Below, one piece after another: positions 25,863 through 34,117 of a stretch of DNA of 64,000 nt (positions within the stretch are counted from its first letter, which is position 1; the number at the start of each line of letters is the position of its first letter). A program made the position numbers and the translations under genes. The notes beneath the pieces are model-generated. The model ran no database searches. It had not been told where the DNA came from and saw only the letters and a list, made by a program, of their open reading frames with translations. Source of the DNA: Pseudaminobacter sp047739745 (GTDB taxonomy: Bacteria; Pseudomonadota; Alphaproteobacteria; Rhizobiales; Rhizobiaceae); NCBI RefSeq assembly GCF_047739745.1, contig NZ_JBLLVA010000004.1, positions 62,001-126,000 of the forward strand, in the 5' to 3' direction.

Positions 25863-26252
25863 GTGGCAAAATCCGAACTTGGCACGAAACGCATCGACCC
25901 TGAAACGGGGCGCAAATTCTACGATCTGAACAAGGATCCGATCGTTTCTCCCTATACCGGCAAGTCCTATCCGCGCTCCTATTTCGAATCGACCAATCTG
26001 AAAGGCGTCGATGAGGACGAGGATCAGGTCGAGGACAAGGAAGTCGACGGCGAGGAGGACGAGGACGCCGAAGTCGTCTCGCTCGAGGAAGCCGACGACG
26101 AGATCAAGGGCGACGACGACGTCATCGAGATCGATGACGAAGAGGATGTCGACCTCGGCGATGATGATGACGACACCTTCCTGGAAGATGAGGAAGAAGA
26201 CGATGATGACGTCTCCGGCATCATTGGTGTCGGCGACGACGACGAGAACTAG
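25863..26252 (+). CDS. FYDLN acidic domain protein (TIGR02300 family)
   Basis: A 129-residue protein of unknown function. The first 45 residues (AKSELGTKRIDPETGRKFYD, then LNKDPIVSPYTGKSYP) form the conserved FYDLN core found in alphaproteobacteria. In many relatives this core carries zinc-ribbon cysteines (CPxCG), which are absent here. The rest is a nearly uninterrupted Asp/Glu tract, expected to be disordered and strongly negative. The GTG at 25863 fits the family N-terminus VAKxELGTKR; an ATG at 25830 would fall at the putative -10 box. It stands opposite aroA, a position I recall for relatives. Confidence 0.85.
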   Translation: MAKSELGTKRIDPETGRKFYDLNKDPIVSPYTGKSYPRSYFESTNLKGVDEDEDQVEDKEVDGEEDEDAEVVSLEEADDEIKGDDDVIEIDDEEDVDLGDDDDDTFLEDEEEDDDDVSGIIGVGDDDEN

Positions 26253-26255
26253 AGG

Positions 26256-26297
26256 CAAGCCTCCATCTGGTGATTAAAAACCTTGCATGGAGGCTTG
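26256..26297 (+). terminator. stem-loop after the FYDLN gene
   Basis: CAAGCCTCCAT (26256-26266) and ATGGAGGCTTG (26287-26297) form a perfect 11-bp stem with a 20-nt loop, 3 bp after the stop codon. There is no T-run, so termination may rely on other signals. Confidence 0.55.
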
Positions 26298-26393
26298 ATC
26301 TTGGCGAAAGGCGGGGTTAGAAGCCGCCTTCGATGCCGGTGCGGGACAACCCGCCCGGACCGCCGGAAACGGCAACCGGTCTTGCGCCGGTGT

Positions 26394-26469
26394 GGGGCCA
26401 TAGCTCAGCTGGGAGAGCGCCTGCATGGCATGCAGGAGGTCAGCGGTTCGATCCCGCTTGGCTCCACCA
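26394..26469 (+). tRNA. tRNA-Ala (anticodon GGC)
   Basis: 76 nt with the CCA end encoded. Acceptor GGGGCCA pairs with TGGCTCC; the D arm is GCTCAGCTGGGAGAGC; the anticodon stem CCTGC/GCAGG encloses the loop ATGGCAT, giving anticodon GGC for GCC codons; the T arm contains GGTTCGATCC. The gene is intact. Its 3' end is followed within 30 bp by the truncated SulP frame, which makes it a likely integration target. Confidence 0.97.
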
Positions 26470-27722
26470 TTCAGTCTTCGGCACCAGGGTGCTTTTTTCT
26501 GGCGACACTTGTCTCGGCAATTTTGCTACGGCGGCTGGCGCCCAAGTTGCCGGGCCACCTGATTGCTCTATTGCTTGGAGGGGTGGTCGCCTATTTCGTC
26601 CATGCTCGCGCGCATGGCATTCAGTTCGTCGAACCAATTGCCTTTCAGTTGCCGCCGTTGCGCTTGCCGGAGCTGTCTACCGAGGCTCTGCGGTCGCTGG
26701 CGCCCGGATCCTTCGCGATTGCCTTGATAGGTCTTCTCCAGACGGTTTCCATCTCCAGGGCTATTGCAGGACGTTCGCGCCAGCATGTCGATACGAACCA
26801 GGAGATCATTGGGCAGGGTCTATCGAATCTCGTCGGTTCGTTCTTTTCCTCTTACGCTGGGTCCGGTTCGCTCACACGCAGCGGCCTGAACTATGATTCA
26901 GGAGCGAAAACTCCGCTGTCGGCAATATTGTCTTCGCTCTTTCTGCTCGGCATGATGGCGTTTGTCTCGCCACTGATCCACTATCTGCCGATTCCGGCGA
27001 TGTCGGCCCTGATCATCCTGATTGCTTGGCGGCTGGTCGAGTTCGGAAAGATCGTCCATGTGCTTCGCACAAGCGCATCCGAAACCATCGTGCTTGTCTC
27101 AACCTTTCTTGCCGTCCTGTTTTTGGAGATGGAGTTCGCCATCTTTCTGGGCGTAATTCTGTCGCTGTGCTTCTTCCTGCACCGGACCATGCGGACCGAT
27201 GTTCCGCTGTGGGTCCCCAATCCCATGGATCGGCATCGCAGTTTCGCCAACGCCGACCGGGCTAGGCTGCCTGAATGTCCGCAAGCAATCTTTTCGCGCC
27301 TTCAAGGCCCGCTCTATTTCGGGGCACTCGAGGGGCTGCAAAGGGAGTTCCGCCGTCTGGAGCAGACCCGGCCCCATCAGTCTCATATGGTTCTCGGCAT
27401 CGACGGTAACATCGGCATGGACCTGTCAGGCGCGGAATTCCTCATTGAGGAAGCCAAGAGGCGTGAGGCGCGAGGCGGTGGCCTTTATCTCATCGTAAAA
27501 TACCCACGGCTGCGCAAACAGCTCTCCACATATCGGGTAGCAAGGGAAATCGGCCCGGGTCACGTGTTTCGCCGAAAGAGCGAAGCGATTCCGCGCGTCG
27601 TGCGCAGGCTTGATCCGATCATTTGCGCGGCCTGCAAGAACCGGATCTTCCTCGAGTGCCCGACGCCGGACGAACCTCGACAAAGGGACCAATCTCTGTC
27701 GGAAGCCGCTGTGTGCGCCTGA
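26470..27722 (+). pseudogene. 5'-truncated SulP-family anion transporter
   Basis: From about 26496 the frame encodes the second half of a SulP permease: FFLATLVSAILLRRLAPKLP, GLLQTVSISRAIAGRS, NLVGSFFSSYAGSGSLTRSG and a C-terminal STAS domain (about 27290-27560, with GNIGMDLSGAEFLIEE). Full SulP proteins have about 550 residues; roughly the first 150-170, including five or so membrane helices, are absent. The sequence upstream is the tRNA-Ala gene, and no start codon with a ribosome-binding site is seen near the junction. A broken gene left by a deletion or an integration at the tRNA is the best reading. Expression from an alternative start cannot be ruled out. Confidence 0.78.
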
Positions 27723-27771
27723 GCGTTCTGATTTGATGTTGGCCGGCATTAGATAAGGGTGCCGGCCGACC

Positions 27772-28665
27772 TCATTCGCGGTTCGGGCCTCTCGATACCA
27801 GCGCGCGGAATTCGCTTGCCGCGCGCGTGACATAACGTTCCTTGTGCCGCAGCACGAAAAAGCGGCGTTTCGGCAAGTCGATGTCGATCGCAACGAGCGT
27901 GCCCGCCTTGAGCGATCCTTCGGCGACCAGTCTTGATATGACGGTCGCGCCGGCGCCCGCTTCCACCGCCGCACGGACCGCCTCATTGGAAGGAAGTTCC
28001 AGCGCTATGTCCAAGGTGCGCGGGTCGACGCCGAGTGCCGGAAGCGCGGCCTCGAAGATCGAACGCGTTCCCGAACCGCGTTCGCGGAAAACCCAGCGCG
28101 TCGTGCTGAAATCCCGTTGCGGATCGGGACGCGCCCTCACCCACGGATGATCCGGTGCAACGACGAGCAGCAATTCGTCATCGGCGACCGGTTCGATCGA
28201 CAGAGCGGGATCATCCACTTCACCTTCGATGAAACCGAGGTCGGCAATGCGCTCATGCACCATCTCACAGACGGCTTCCGTGTTGCCGATGGTAACGCCA
28301 AGTTCGATTCCCGGAAAAGTCGAACGAAAGCGATGCACGAATAACGGCAGCCAATAGTTGGCGACGGTCTGGCTGGCCCCGAGCCTCAGCAATCCCCGCT
28401 TCAGTCCGGCAAGGTCGGCGAGCACGACTTCGGCGGCAGCGGCGCGCGCCAGCACGGCACGCGCTTCGCGCAGAAAGACGTGACCGGCATCGGTGAGGAC
28501 GATGCGCCGCCCGATGCGGTCGAAAAGTTGTGTCTGGTAACGCGCTTCGAGCGCAGCTACCGCCGCGCTCGTGGCCGATTGGGTCAGGTTCAGGTCGCGC
28601 GATGCCTGTGTGACGTGCTCGCGCTCGGCCACCGCGACGAAGATCCGGAGCTGTTCGAGGGTCAC
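27772..28665 (-). CDS. LysR-family transcriptional regulator (YeiE/CysB-like group)
   Basis: 297 residues with the N-terminal LysR helix-turn-helix (about 3-62: LEQLRIFVAVAE, TQASRDLNLTQSATSAAVAA) and a type 2 periplasmic-binding-like effector domain (about 90-295; GASQTVANYWLP, RERGSGTRSIFE). It starts 10 bp after the yeiH stop on the same strand, so it is probably cotranscribed. In enterobacteria YeiE neighbours YeiH and senses sulfite; the pairing here suggests a related sulfur or anion signal, which is inference. Confidence 0.88.
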   Translation of the reverse strand: MTLEQLRIFVAVAEREHVTQASRDLNLTQSATSAAVAALEARYQTQLFDRIGRRIVLTDAGHVFLREARAVLARAAAAEVVLADLAGLKRGLLRLGASQTVANYWLPLFVHRFRSTFPGIELGVTIGNTEAVCEMVHERIADLGFIEGEVDDPALSIEPVADDELLLVVAPDHPWVRARPDPQRDFSTTRWVFRERGSGTRSIFEAALPALGVDPRTLDIALELPSNEAVRAAVEAGAGATVISRLVAEGSLKAGTLVAIDIDLPKRRFFVLRHKERYVTRAASEFRALVSRGPNRE

Positions 28666-28675
28666 GTCCTTCCTT

Positions 28676-29740
28676 TCAACCGACGACCTTGATCAGCATT
28701 AAACTGAAAGATGCGATGAAAAGGAATGCGACAAGACCGAGAAGCAGCGGGCGGCCACCTTTTGCCTTCAGTTTCCTGAAGTCGGTTTCCATTCCCATCG
28801 CGGCCAGCGCCATCGACAGCAGGAAAGTCGTCAGCGATGCCGTCCATTCCTTCACCTCGAAGGGAATGGCGACGATGCTGTTCAGCCCGACGAGGGCCAC
28901 AAAGCCGAGAACGAACCAGGGCATCGGCGCCTTTGCCTGGGAATGCCGATCGCCGGCGCTTCTGGCGCGGCGGCTTGCCGCGAGGCCCACGGCGATAACC
29001 ATCGGCGCCAGCATCATGACCCGCGTGAGCTTGGCGATGGTTCCGAACTCGCCGGCCTGGTCGCCGACCTGAAAGGCCGCGGCAACGACCTGCGCGATCT
29101 CATGGATCGATGCGCCGACCCACAGGCCGTATGCATGCGGATCGAGATGCAGCAATCCCGGCAGGAGCGGGTAGAGAAACATCGCAACCGAACCGAAGAT
29201 CGTCACGCAAGCCACCGCGTAGGCGACGTCCTCGTCCTTGGCGTTCGTCGCCGTATTGGTTGCGATGACGGCGGACGCTCCGCAAATCGACGTGCCGGCG
29301 GCGATCAGCTCGGCCAGTTTGCGCTCGACACCGATGATACGGCCGAACCACAGCGTGAAGAGGAAGGTTGCCAGCAGCGTGGCGGCGACGATGGCAACAC
29401 CCGAAAGGCCGACTTGCATGACCTGCGCGATGCTGAGTTGCAGGCCGAGAAGGATGATGGCGAAGCGGAGAATCTTGCGTATCGAAAACGTCACGCCCGG
29501 CTTGGCGCGGACGGGCGTGCCGACCAGATTGTGGAAGGCCATGCCGATCACGATGGCAATGATCATCGGACTGAACGCCGAAACACCCGGCACGAGCCTG
29601 AGCCGGAAAGCCAGACAGGCGATCAGAGCCGCGAGGAGCAGGCCGGGCAGCAGGCTCCATCGGCTTTTGCGTTCTGCTTGTCTTAGCGCCTCATCAGCTT
29701 GGATGGCGCGTTGGAATTCTAGTTGTGTGGTGGCATTCAT
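28676..29740 (-). CDS. YeiH-family putative sulfate exporter (UPF0324)
   Basis: 354-residue integral membrane protein with about ten hydrophobic helices. Family features are GMAFHNLVG, FAIILLGLQLSIAQV, ELIAAGTSICGASAVIATNT and LWVGASIHEIAQVVAA. The family is annotated as sulfate exporters after a taurine-pathway member, but few members have been tested. The soluble N-terminus of about 28 residues is charged. Upstream partner of the LysR gene. Lying near a SulP remnant, it may have belonged to a sulfur-anion gene set; that is speculative. Confidence 0.87.
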   Translation of the reverse strand: MNATTQLEFQRAIQADEALRQAERKSRWSLLPGLLLAALIACLAFRLRLVPGVSAFSPMIIAIVIGMAFHNLVGTPVRAKPGVTFSIRKILRFAIILLGLQLSIAQVMQVGLSGVAIVAATLLATFLFTLWFGRIIGVERKLAELIAAGTSICGASAVIATNTATNAKDEDVAYAVACVTIFGSVAMFLYPLLPGLLHLDPHAYGLWVGASIHEIAQVVAAAFQVGDQAGEFGTIAKLTRVMMLAPMVIAVGLAASRRARSAGDRHSQAKAPMPWFVLGFVALVGLNSIVAIPFEVKEWTASLTTFLLSMALAAMGMETDFRKLKAKGGRPLLLGLVAFLFIASFSLMLIKVVG

Positions 29741-29880
29741 GGCTCAAGCTTCCTGTGTGAGCACAAGCTATGAGCCGGAGTTCAATCAATCCAACGCGTA
29801 ATATCGCACGATTCGTTCGATGTTTTCGATGATAAGCTGCCCTGCCCGAAGAGCCGAGTCTGCGGGCAGGGTGGTGGCGG

Positions 29881-30834
29881 TCACGCCAGGGGTTTGAGGT
29901 TCGCCTCGATCGAGGCCCGCCTTCCTTCCAGGAAGGGCGGCAGGGAAAGTCTCTCACCGAGCGTTTCCAGTGGCTCATCGACTGTAAAGCCCGGCCCGTC
30001 CGTGGCGATTTCGAACAATATGCCGTTCGGCTCACGGAAATAGAGCGAACGGAAATAGTAGCGCTCGACCTCGCCGCTGGAGGGCAGGCGGAACTCGTTC
30101 AGCCGCTGCGTCCACTGATGCAGCGTTTCCTGATCGGGTGCCCTGAATGCTACGTGATGGACTGCGCCGGCCCCTTGGTGTGCGGGTCGCAAGCCAGGCT
30201 GCACGGCGACATGCAGCTCGGCGGCAGGTCCGCCTTCTCCCATCTCGAACACATGCACCTGGCCCTCCCCATCGGGCGACGGATACTCCCGTCCCTTGCG
30301 CATGTTCATTACCCTGGTCAGCACGGCCTCGGTGCTGGCGAGGTCGGGCACGCTGATGGTGATGGGGCCAAGTCCCCGGATCTGATGTTCGGCCGGAACA
30401 GGGCTTTTGTCCCAGGGGTGCGCGGCCCCTGCCCCACCGTCGCTGACCAGCCGGAAACGTTGACCTTCGGGATCTTCGAAGTCCAGCGCGCTGTGGCCGC
30501 CGATGCCGCCTATTTCGCCTGCCGGTACGGCGCTGGCGACCAGCCGCTCCTTCCACCACCGAAGGCTTTCGTCGCTGCCCACCCTCAACCCCGTTCTAAC
30601 GATGCTGTGGGTTCCCCGGCGCTCGCGGCCGACAGGCCAGTCGAAGAAGGTGAGATCGGTGCCGGGCGAGGCTTGGCCGTCCGCATAGAAGAGATGATAG
30701 GCGCTGGTGTCGTCCTGGTTCACCGTCTTCTTGACCAGGCGCAAACCCAACGTGCGCGTGTAGAAATCGAGATTCTTCGGTGCGTTGGCGGTAATCGCCG
30801 TGAGATGGTGGATACCTGTCAGTTGCAAGCTCAT
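29881..30834 (-). CDS. VOC-family ring-cleaving dioxygenase-like protein
   Basis: 317 residues made of two glyoxalase/bleomycin-resistance (VOC) modules, the first starting at GIHHLTAITANAPKNLDFYT, the second around GLGPITISVPDLAS. Candidate metal ligands are the His pair of GIHHLTAI, a His in VHHVAFRA and the Glu in ILFEIATDGPGF, the pattern of type I extradiol or hydroquinone dioxygenases such as MhqO and its relatives. The ATG at 30834 has AGGAGG 5 bp upstream; an earlier in-frame start adds 16 residues. It stands alone. The substrate cannot be read from context; quinone or hydroquinone handling is the usual annotation. Confidence 0.85.
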   Translation of the reverse strand: MSLQLTGIHHLTAITANAPKNLDFYTRTLGLRLVKKTVNQDDTSAYHLFYADGQASPGTDLTFFDWPVGRERRGTHSIVRTGLRVGSDESLRWWKERLVASAVPAGEIGGIGGHSALDFEDPEGQRFRLVSDGGAGAAHPWDKSPVPAEHQIRGLGPITISVPDLASTEAVLTRVMNMRKGREYPSPDGEGQVHVFEMGEGGPAAELHVAVQPGLRPAHQGAGAVHHVAFRAPDQETLHQWTQRLNEFRLPSSGEVERYYFRSLYFREPNGILFEIATDGPGFTVDEPLETLGERLSLPPFLEGRRASIEANLKPLA

Positions 30835-31095
30835 GGCTGCCTCCTGCCTTTTGAGGAAATTGCTCCGCCTACATGTCTGCATGCCACGCTGTTCGGGAAA
30901 GGGGAGTCTACACGACAGTCCGTCGTCAAAATACGAACCAATCGCCGGGTTCGCCAGTACTCATGACGAACGGCAAGCTTCGCAGCAAGTTGCATCCACT
31001 TGAATTTCCAGAAAACATTCCTAGGTCAATTAATGATCTCGTGCATTGTGTGCGGGACGCAATGTTGTGGTTGATCTTCATTCGTGGAGGTTGTC

Positions 31096-31455
31096 ATGGC
31101 AAATTCCGTAACGGTAGGCAGGAAGAGTCAGGATTGGGCCAATCTGGTCCTGGCGGTTTGCCTTCTACTCTCCCCTTGGGTCGTCGGCTTTGCCGCTGAA
31201 ACCGTTCCAGCCTGGAACGCGTGGATTGTCGGCATACTGCTCGGCGCGCTGGCGCTGGCCGCGCTCTCGGTCTTCGCCGAATGGGAGGAATGGGTAAACC
31301 TTGCACTCGGCATCTGGCTGATCGTGTCGCCCTGGGTGCTCGGCTTCGACGCCAATGTGAACGCGCTGTGGACGCATATCGTCATCGGCGTGCTTGCTGC
31401 GGCGGTCTCGGCCTGGGCGGTCTGGGATATCCGGCATCCACATGCGCACGCATAG
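31096..31455 (+). CDS. SPW-repeat membrane protein
   Basis: 119-residue membrane protein with four hydrophobic helices in two homologous halves. Each half contains the repeat signature: LLSPWVVGF (about 25-33) and IVSPWVLGF (about 75-83). This defines the SPW repeat family of unknown function, common in rhizobia. GGAGG lies 5 bp before the ATG at 31096. The 261-bp gap upstream shows no further gene. No partner is evident; the neighbouring NDH-2 gene converges on it. Confidence 0.87.
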   Translation: MANSVTVGRKSQDWANLVLAVCLLLSPWVVGFAAETVPAWNAWIVGILLGALALAALSVFAEWEEWVNLALGIWLIVSPWVLGFDANVNALWTHIVIGVLAAAVSAWAVWDIRHPHAHA

Positions 31456-31522
31456 CTGAGACGAGACCTGATACCCATCCCGGCAATGTAGCTGTCCGTA
31501 GGGATGCGGATAGCGAGCAAGG

Positions 31523-32800
31523 CTATTTGTCTGCCACTTTCCCCTGAGTGATGAGGCGGGAGCTGCGTTGATCGCGCGTGTAGGTCCACAACCAGGTAAG
31601 GGCCACGCTTAGCCGGTTGCGAACGCCGATCAGGAAATAGATGTGGGCCAAACCCCATATCCACCAGGCGATGGCGCCTCGAAGCCTGATCCATCCGAAG
31701 TCGATCACCGCCAGTCGCTTGCCGATGGTGGCGAGGCTTCCGGCGTGCTTGTACCGAAAGGGTGAAATCGGACGTTCGCCACGCAGCCGCGCCCGAATTG
31801 CGCCGGCGACATATTGGCCCTGTTGCTTGGCTGCAGGCGCGATACCGGGAACCGGATTGCCATCGGGATCGGCAACCGCCGCCGTATCGCCAATGACGAA
31901 TATTTCGGGATGGCCGGCAACAGTCAGATCCGGCTCTACCTTCACACGCCCGGCGCGGTCTGACGCCACATCGAGCCAAATGGCTGCTGGAGAGGCCTGC
32001 ACTCCCGCCGCCCAGATGATGGTGGAGGCCGCGAGTTTCCGTCCGGCGTAAACGACGCCATCGGCCGTACAGTCAGAAACCGGCTGGCCAAGCTCCACCT
32101 CGACGCCCAGCCGCTCCAGCGATTTCTGCGCATAGATCGAGAGCTGCTGCGGATAGCCGCCAAGCACGCGGGGGCCGGCTTCGATCAGGACGACCCGGGC
32201 TTTTCGCGTGTCGATGTTGCGGAAATCCTTCGGCAAAGTCGATCGTGCAAGCTCTGCAATTGCACCGGCAAGTTCGACGCCGGTCGGTCCCGCGCCGATG
32301 ATGACGAAAGTGAGAAGCGCAGCCCGCCTGGCTTGGTCTTTCTCGCGCTCCGCTTGCTCAAACGCGGTCAGGATACGCCGGCGAATGGTCGTGGCGTCCT
32401 CCAATGTTTTCAGCCCCGGCGCGAACGGTTCCCAGTCATCATGACCGAAATATGCGTGGCGAGCACCTGTGGCGAGCACGAGCGTATCGTAGGAGACAGT
32501 CGAGCCATCATCGAGGAAGACGCAACGCGCCTGCTTGTCCACGCCCTCCACCGTGGCAAGCAGGGTCGTCACCTCGCTGCGCCTGCGCAACAAATGGCGG
32601 ATCGGCCAAGCAATCTCTGAAGTGGCCAGCGAGGCCGTCGCCACCTGATACAACAGCGGCTGGAACAAATGATGGTTGCGGCGATCGATGACGGTGATGC
32701 GAACCGGTGCGCCTGCCAGGCGATAGGTCGTTTCCAATCCGCCGAATCCGGCTCCGACGACAACGACATGATGCATATCTGAGACGGTGTCCCCCGGCAT
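31523..32800 (-). CDS. ndh: type II NADH dehydrogenase
   Basis: 425-residue non-proton-pumping NADH:quinone oxidoreductase, membrane-attached. FAD motif GAGFGG (16-21), the NADH motif IIGAGPTGVELAG near 168-180, a second FAD contact IGDTA, and the C-terminal membrane-associated part (GAIAWWIWGLAHIYFLIG) with a following basic tail typical of Ndh. The start may be the ATG at 32800 or the one at 32776; the latter begins right before the FAD motif. It gives a respiratory route that bypasses complex I. Confidence 0.92.
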   Translation of the reverse strand: MPGDTVSDMHHVVVVGAGFGGLETTYRLAGAPVRITVIDRRNHHLFQPLLYQVATASLATSEIAWPIRHLLRRRSEVTTLLATVEGVDKQARCVFLDDGSTVSYDTLVLATGARHAYFGHDDWEPFAPGLKTLEDATTIRRRILTAFEQAEREKDQARRAALLTFVIIGAGPTGVELAGAIAELARSTLPKDFRNIDTRKARVVLIEAGPRVLGGYPQQLSIYAQKSLERLGVEVELGQPVSDCTADGVVYAGRKLAASTIIWAAGVQASPAAIWLDVASDRAGRVKVEPDLTVAGHPEIFVIGDTAAVADPDGNPVPGIAPAAKQQGQYVAGAIRARLRGERPISPFRYKHAGSLATIGKRLAVIDFGWIRLRGAIAWWIWGLAHIYFLIGVRNRLSVALTWLWTYTRDQRSSRLITQGKVADK

Positions 32801-32840
32801 TGCGCTTCCCGTGCTTCCCTAGTTCATCCGCCGGAACGGT

Positions 32841-33368
32841 TCAAACGGGGCGATCACCGTCAAACTGATCTGCCCACGGCAAGGCGGCAAGCCAATTCTC
32901 TCGCCGAGACGTCCACAATTCATATTCGGGGATGAGATCGCTTGGCGCGATATCGAGTGACCCGAGCATGATTTCCGCCTCGTCGTTCCGCAGCCACACG
33001 ATTCGTCCGCCGCAATTGGGGCAGAAGCTGCGATGTGCAAAGGTCTTCATCTTGCCGCTGCTGGTGTAAGCGGCGATCGGCCAGACGCCGAAGGGCGTGA
33101 AGAAACTGCCGCTGGCGCGCCGACAATCCTGGCAATGGCAAAGGCCTACGCGTAGCGGCGCGCCGCTGACACGAAAACGGACAGCGCCGCAAAGGCAACC
33201 ACCTTCACGTTGGATATCTGCCGTTGCGGGGTTCACCGCTGCGGCCGGTCGCGTAGTCCGGGCGCCTTCGGATTGTTGGCGCCGCTCGCTCCGCAACCAA
33301 GCCGGCAGGAACTCTGCCAACAGACTGCGGAATACGTCTTCAAACCGCTGCGTTCGGTGTAAGCTCAT
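32841..33368 (-). CDS. GFA-family (CENP-V/GFA) zinc protein
   Basis: Zinc-binding protein of the glutathione-dependent formaldehyde-activating enzyme fold. The Cys pattern is clear: GGCLCGAVRF, LCHCQDCRRASGSFF and SFCPNCGGRI. Family members usually begin a few residues before GGCLCG, but the best ATG (33368) puts about 55 residues ahead of it, Arg-rich and without similarity to the family, so the true start may be a non-ATG codon nearer the core. The chemical activity of most family members, including this one, is unproven. Confidence 0.8.
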   Translation of the reverse strand: MSLHRTQRFEDVFRSLLAEFLPAWLRSERRQQSEGARTTRPAAAVNPATADIQREGGCLCGAVRFRVSGAPLRVGLCHCQDCRRASGSFFTPFGVWPIAAYTSSGKMKTFAHRSFCPNCGGRIVWLRNDEAEIMLGSLDIAPSDLIPEYELWTSRRENWLAALPWADQFDGDRPV

Positions 33369-33472
33369 CCGGACAAACAATTCATGCGGGCGGAGGTTCC
33401 GAAATGGCCATGCGGCTGGCGCGCCCAAACTCGGTTTCGTCCATGAGCGCGCGCAACGATCTCTCCTTGAGT

Positions 33473-34114
33473 ATGACGAAGCCGTTTATCCTAAACGGCG
33501 GTGAAGACGCCAAGTGCACCATCCTGCTCGGGCATGGCGCGGGCGCACCGATGGACTCGGCCTCGATGACAGCAGCGGCCGGCGCGCTGGCAGCGCATAA
33601 TTTCCGCGTTGCCCGCTTTGAATTCGACTATATGGCGGACAGACGGGGAAACGGGGCGCGCAAGCCGCCTCCGCGGGCGGAAAGGCTTATCCCTGAATAT
33701 GCCGCGGCAGTCGATGCGCTTGGTGCAAAGGGACCGCTGATCATCGGCGGCAAGTCGATGGGCGGACGCGTCGCCAGCATGATCGCCGACGAGCTTCTGG
33801 CGTCCGGAAAAATCGTCGGCTTGTTGTGTCTGGGCTATCCGTTCCACCCGCCGGCGAAGCCAGGTCAGCTTCGAACCAAACATCTCGTCGAGCTGAAAAC
33901 GCCAACCCTTATCGTGCAGGGTACGCGTGATGAGTTCGGCACACGCGAAGACGTCGCCGACTATACACTTTCCGAAGCCATCGAGATCTTCTGGCTGGAC
34001 GACGGCGATCACGATCTGAAGCCGCGCAAGAGCATATCCGGCTTCACCATTGCCGACCATCTGAAGACCATGGCCGAAAAGGTGTCAACCTGGGCCGACA
34101 GGCTCGTGCGCTGA
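33473..34114 (+). CDS. alpha/beta-hydrolase family protein (KANL3/Tex30-like)
   Basis: 213-residue small hydrolase. The oxyanion region LGHGAGAPMDS is near 20-30, the nucleophile elbow is GKSMGG with the central Ser, and a later GTRDEFG and DGDHDL supply the Asp and His of the triad. This short class is sometimes called a dienelactone hydrolase-like or KANL3/Tex30 hydrolase. The start at 33473 was chosen at the beginning of similarity; in-frame ATGs at 33443 and 33404 exist and none has a strong ribosome-binding site. It lies 3 bp before the exonuclease gene and is probably cotranscribed with it. Confidence 0.8.
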   Translation: MTKPFILNGGEDAKCTILLGHGAGAPMDSASMTAAAGALAAHNFRVARFEFDYMADRRGNGARKPPPRAERLIPEYAAAVDALGAKGPLIIGGKSMGGRVASMIADELLASGKIVGLLCLGYPFHPPAKPGQLRTKHLVELKTPTLIVQGTRDEFGTREDVADYTLSEAIEIFWLDDGDHDLKPRKSISGFTIADHLKTMAEKVSTWADRLVR

Positions 34115-34117
34115 CGG

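Noticed and set aside
26283..26469. Apparent N-terminal extension of the SulP frame through the tRNA gene
   Set aside because: The tRNA is complete and folds perfectly; the open frame through it is accidental, so the transporter is counted as truncated.
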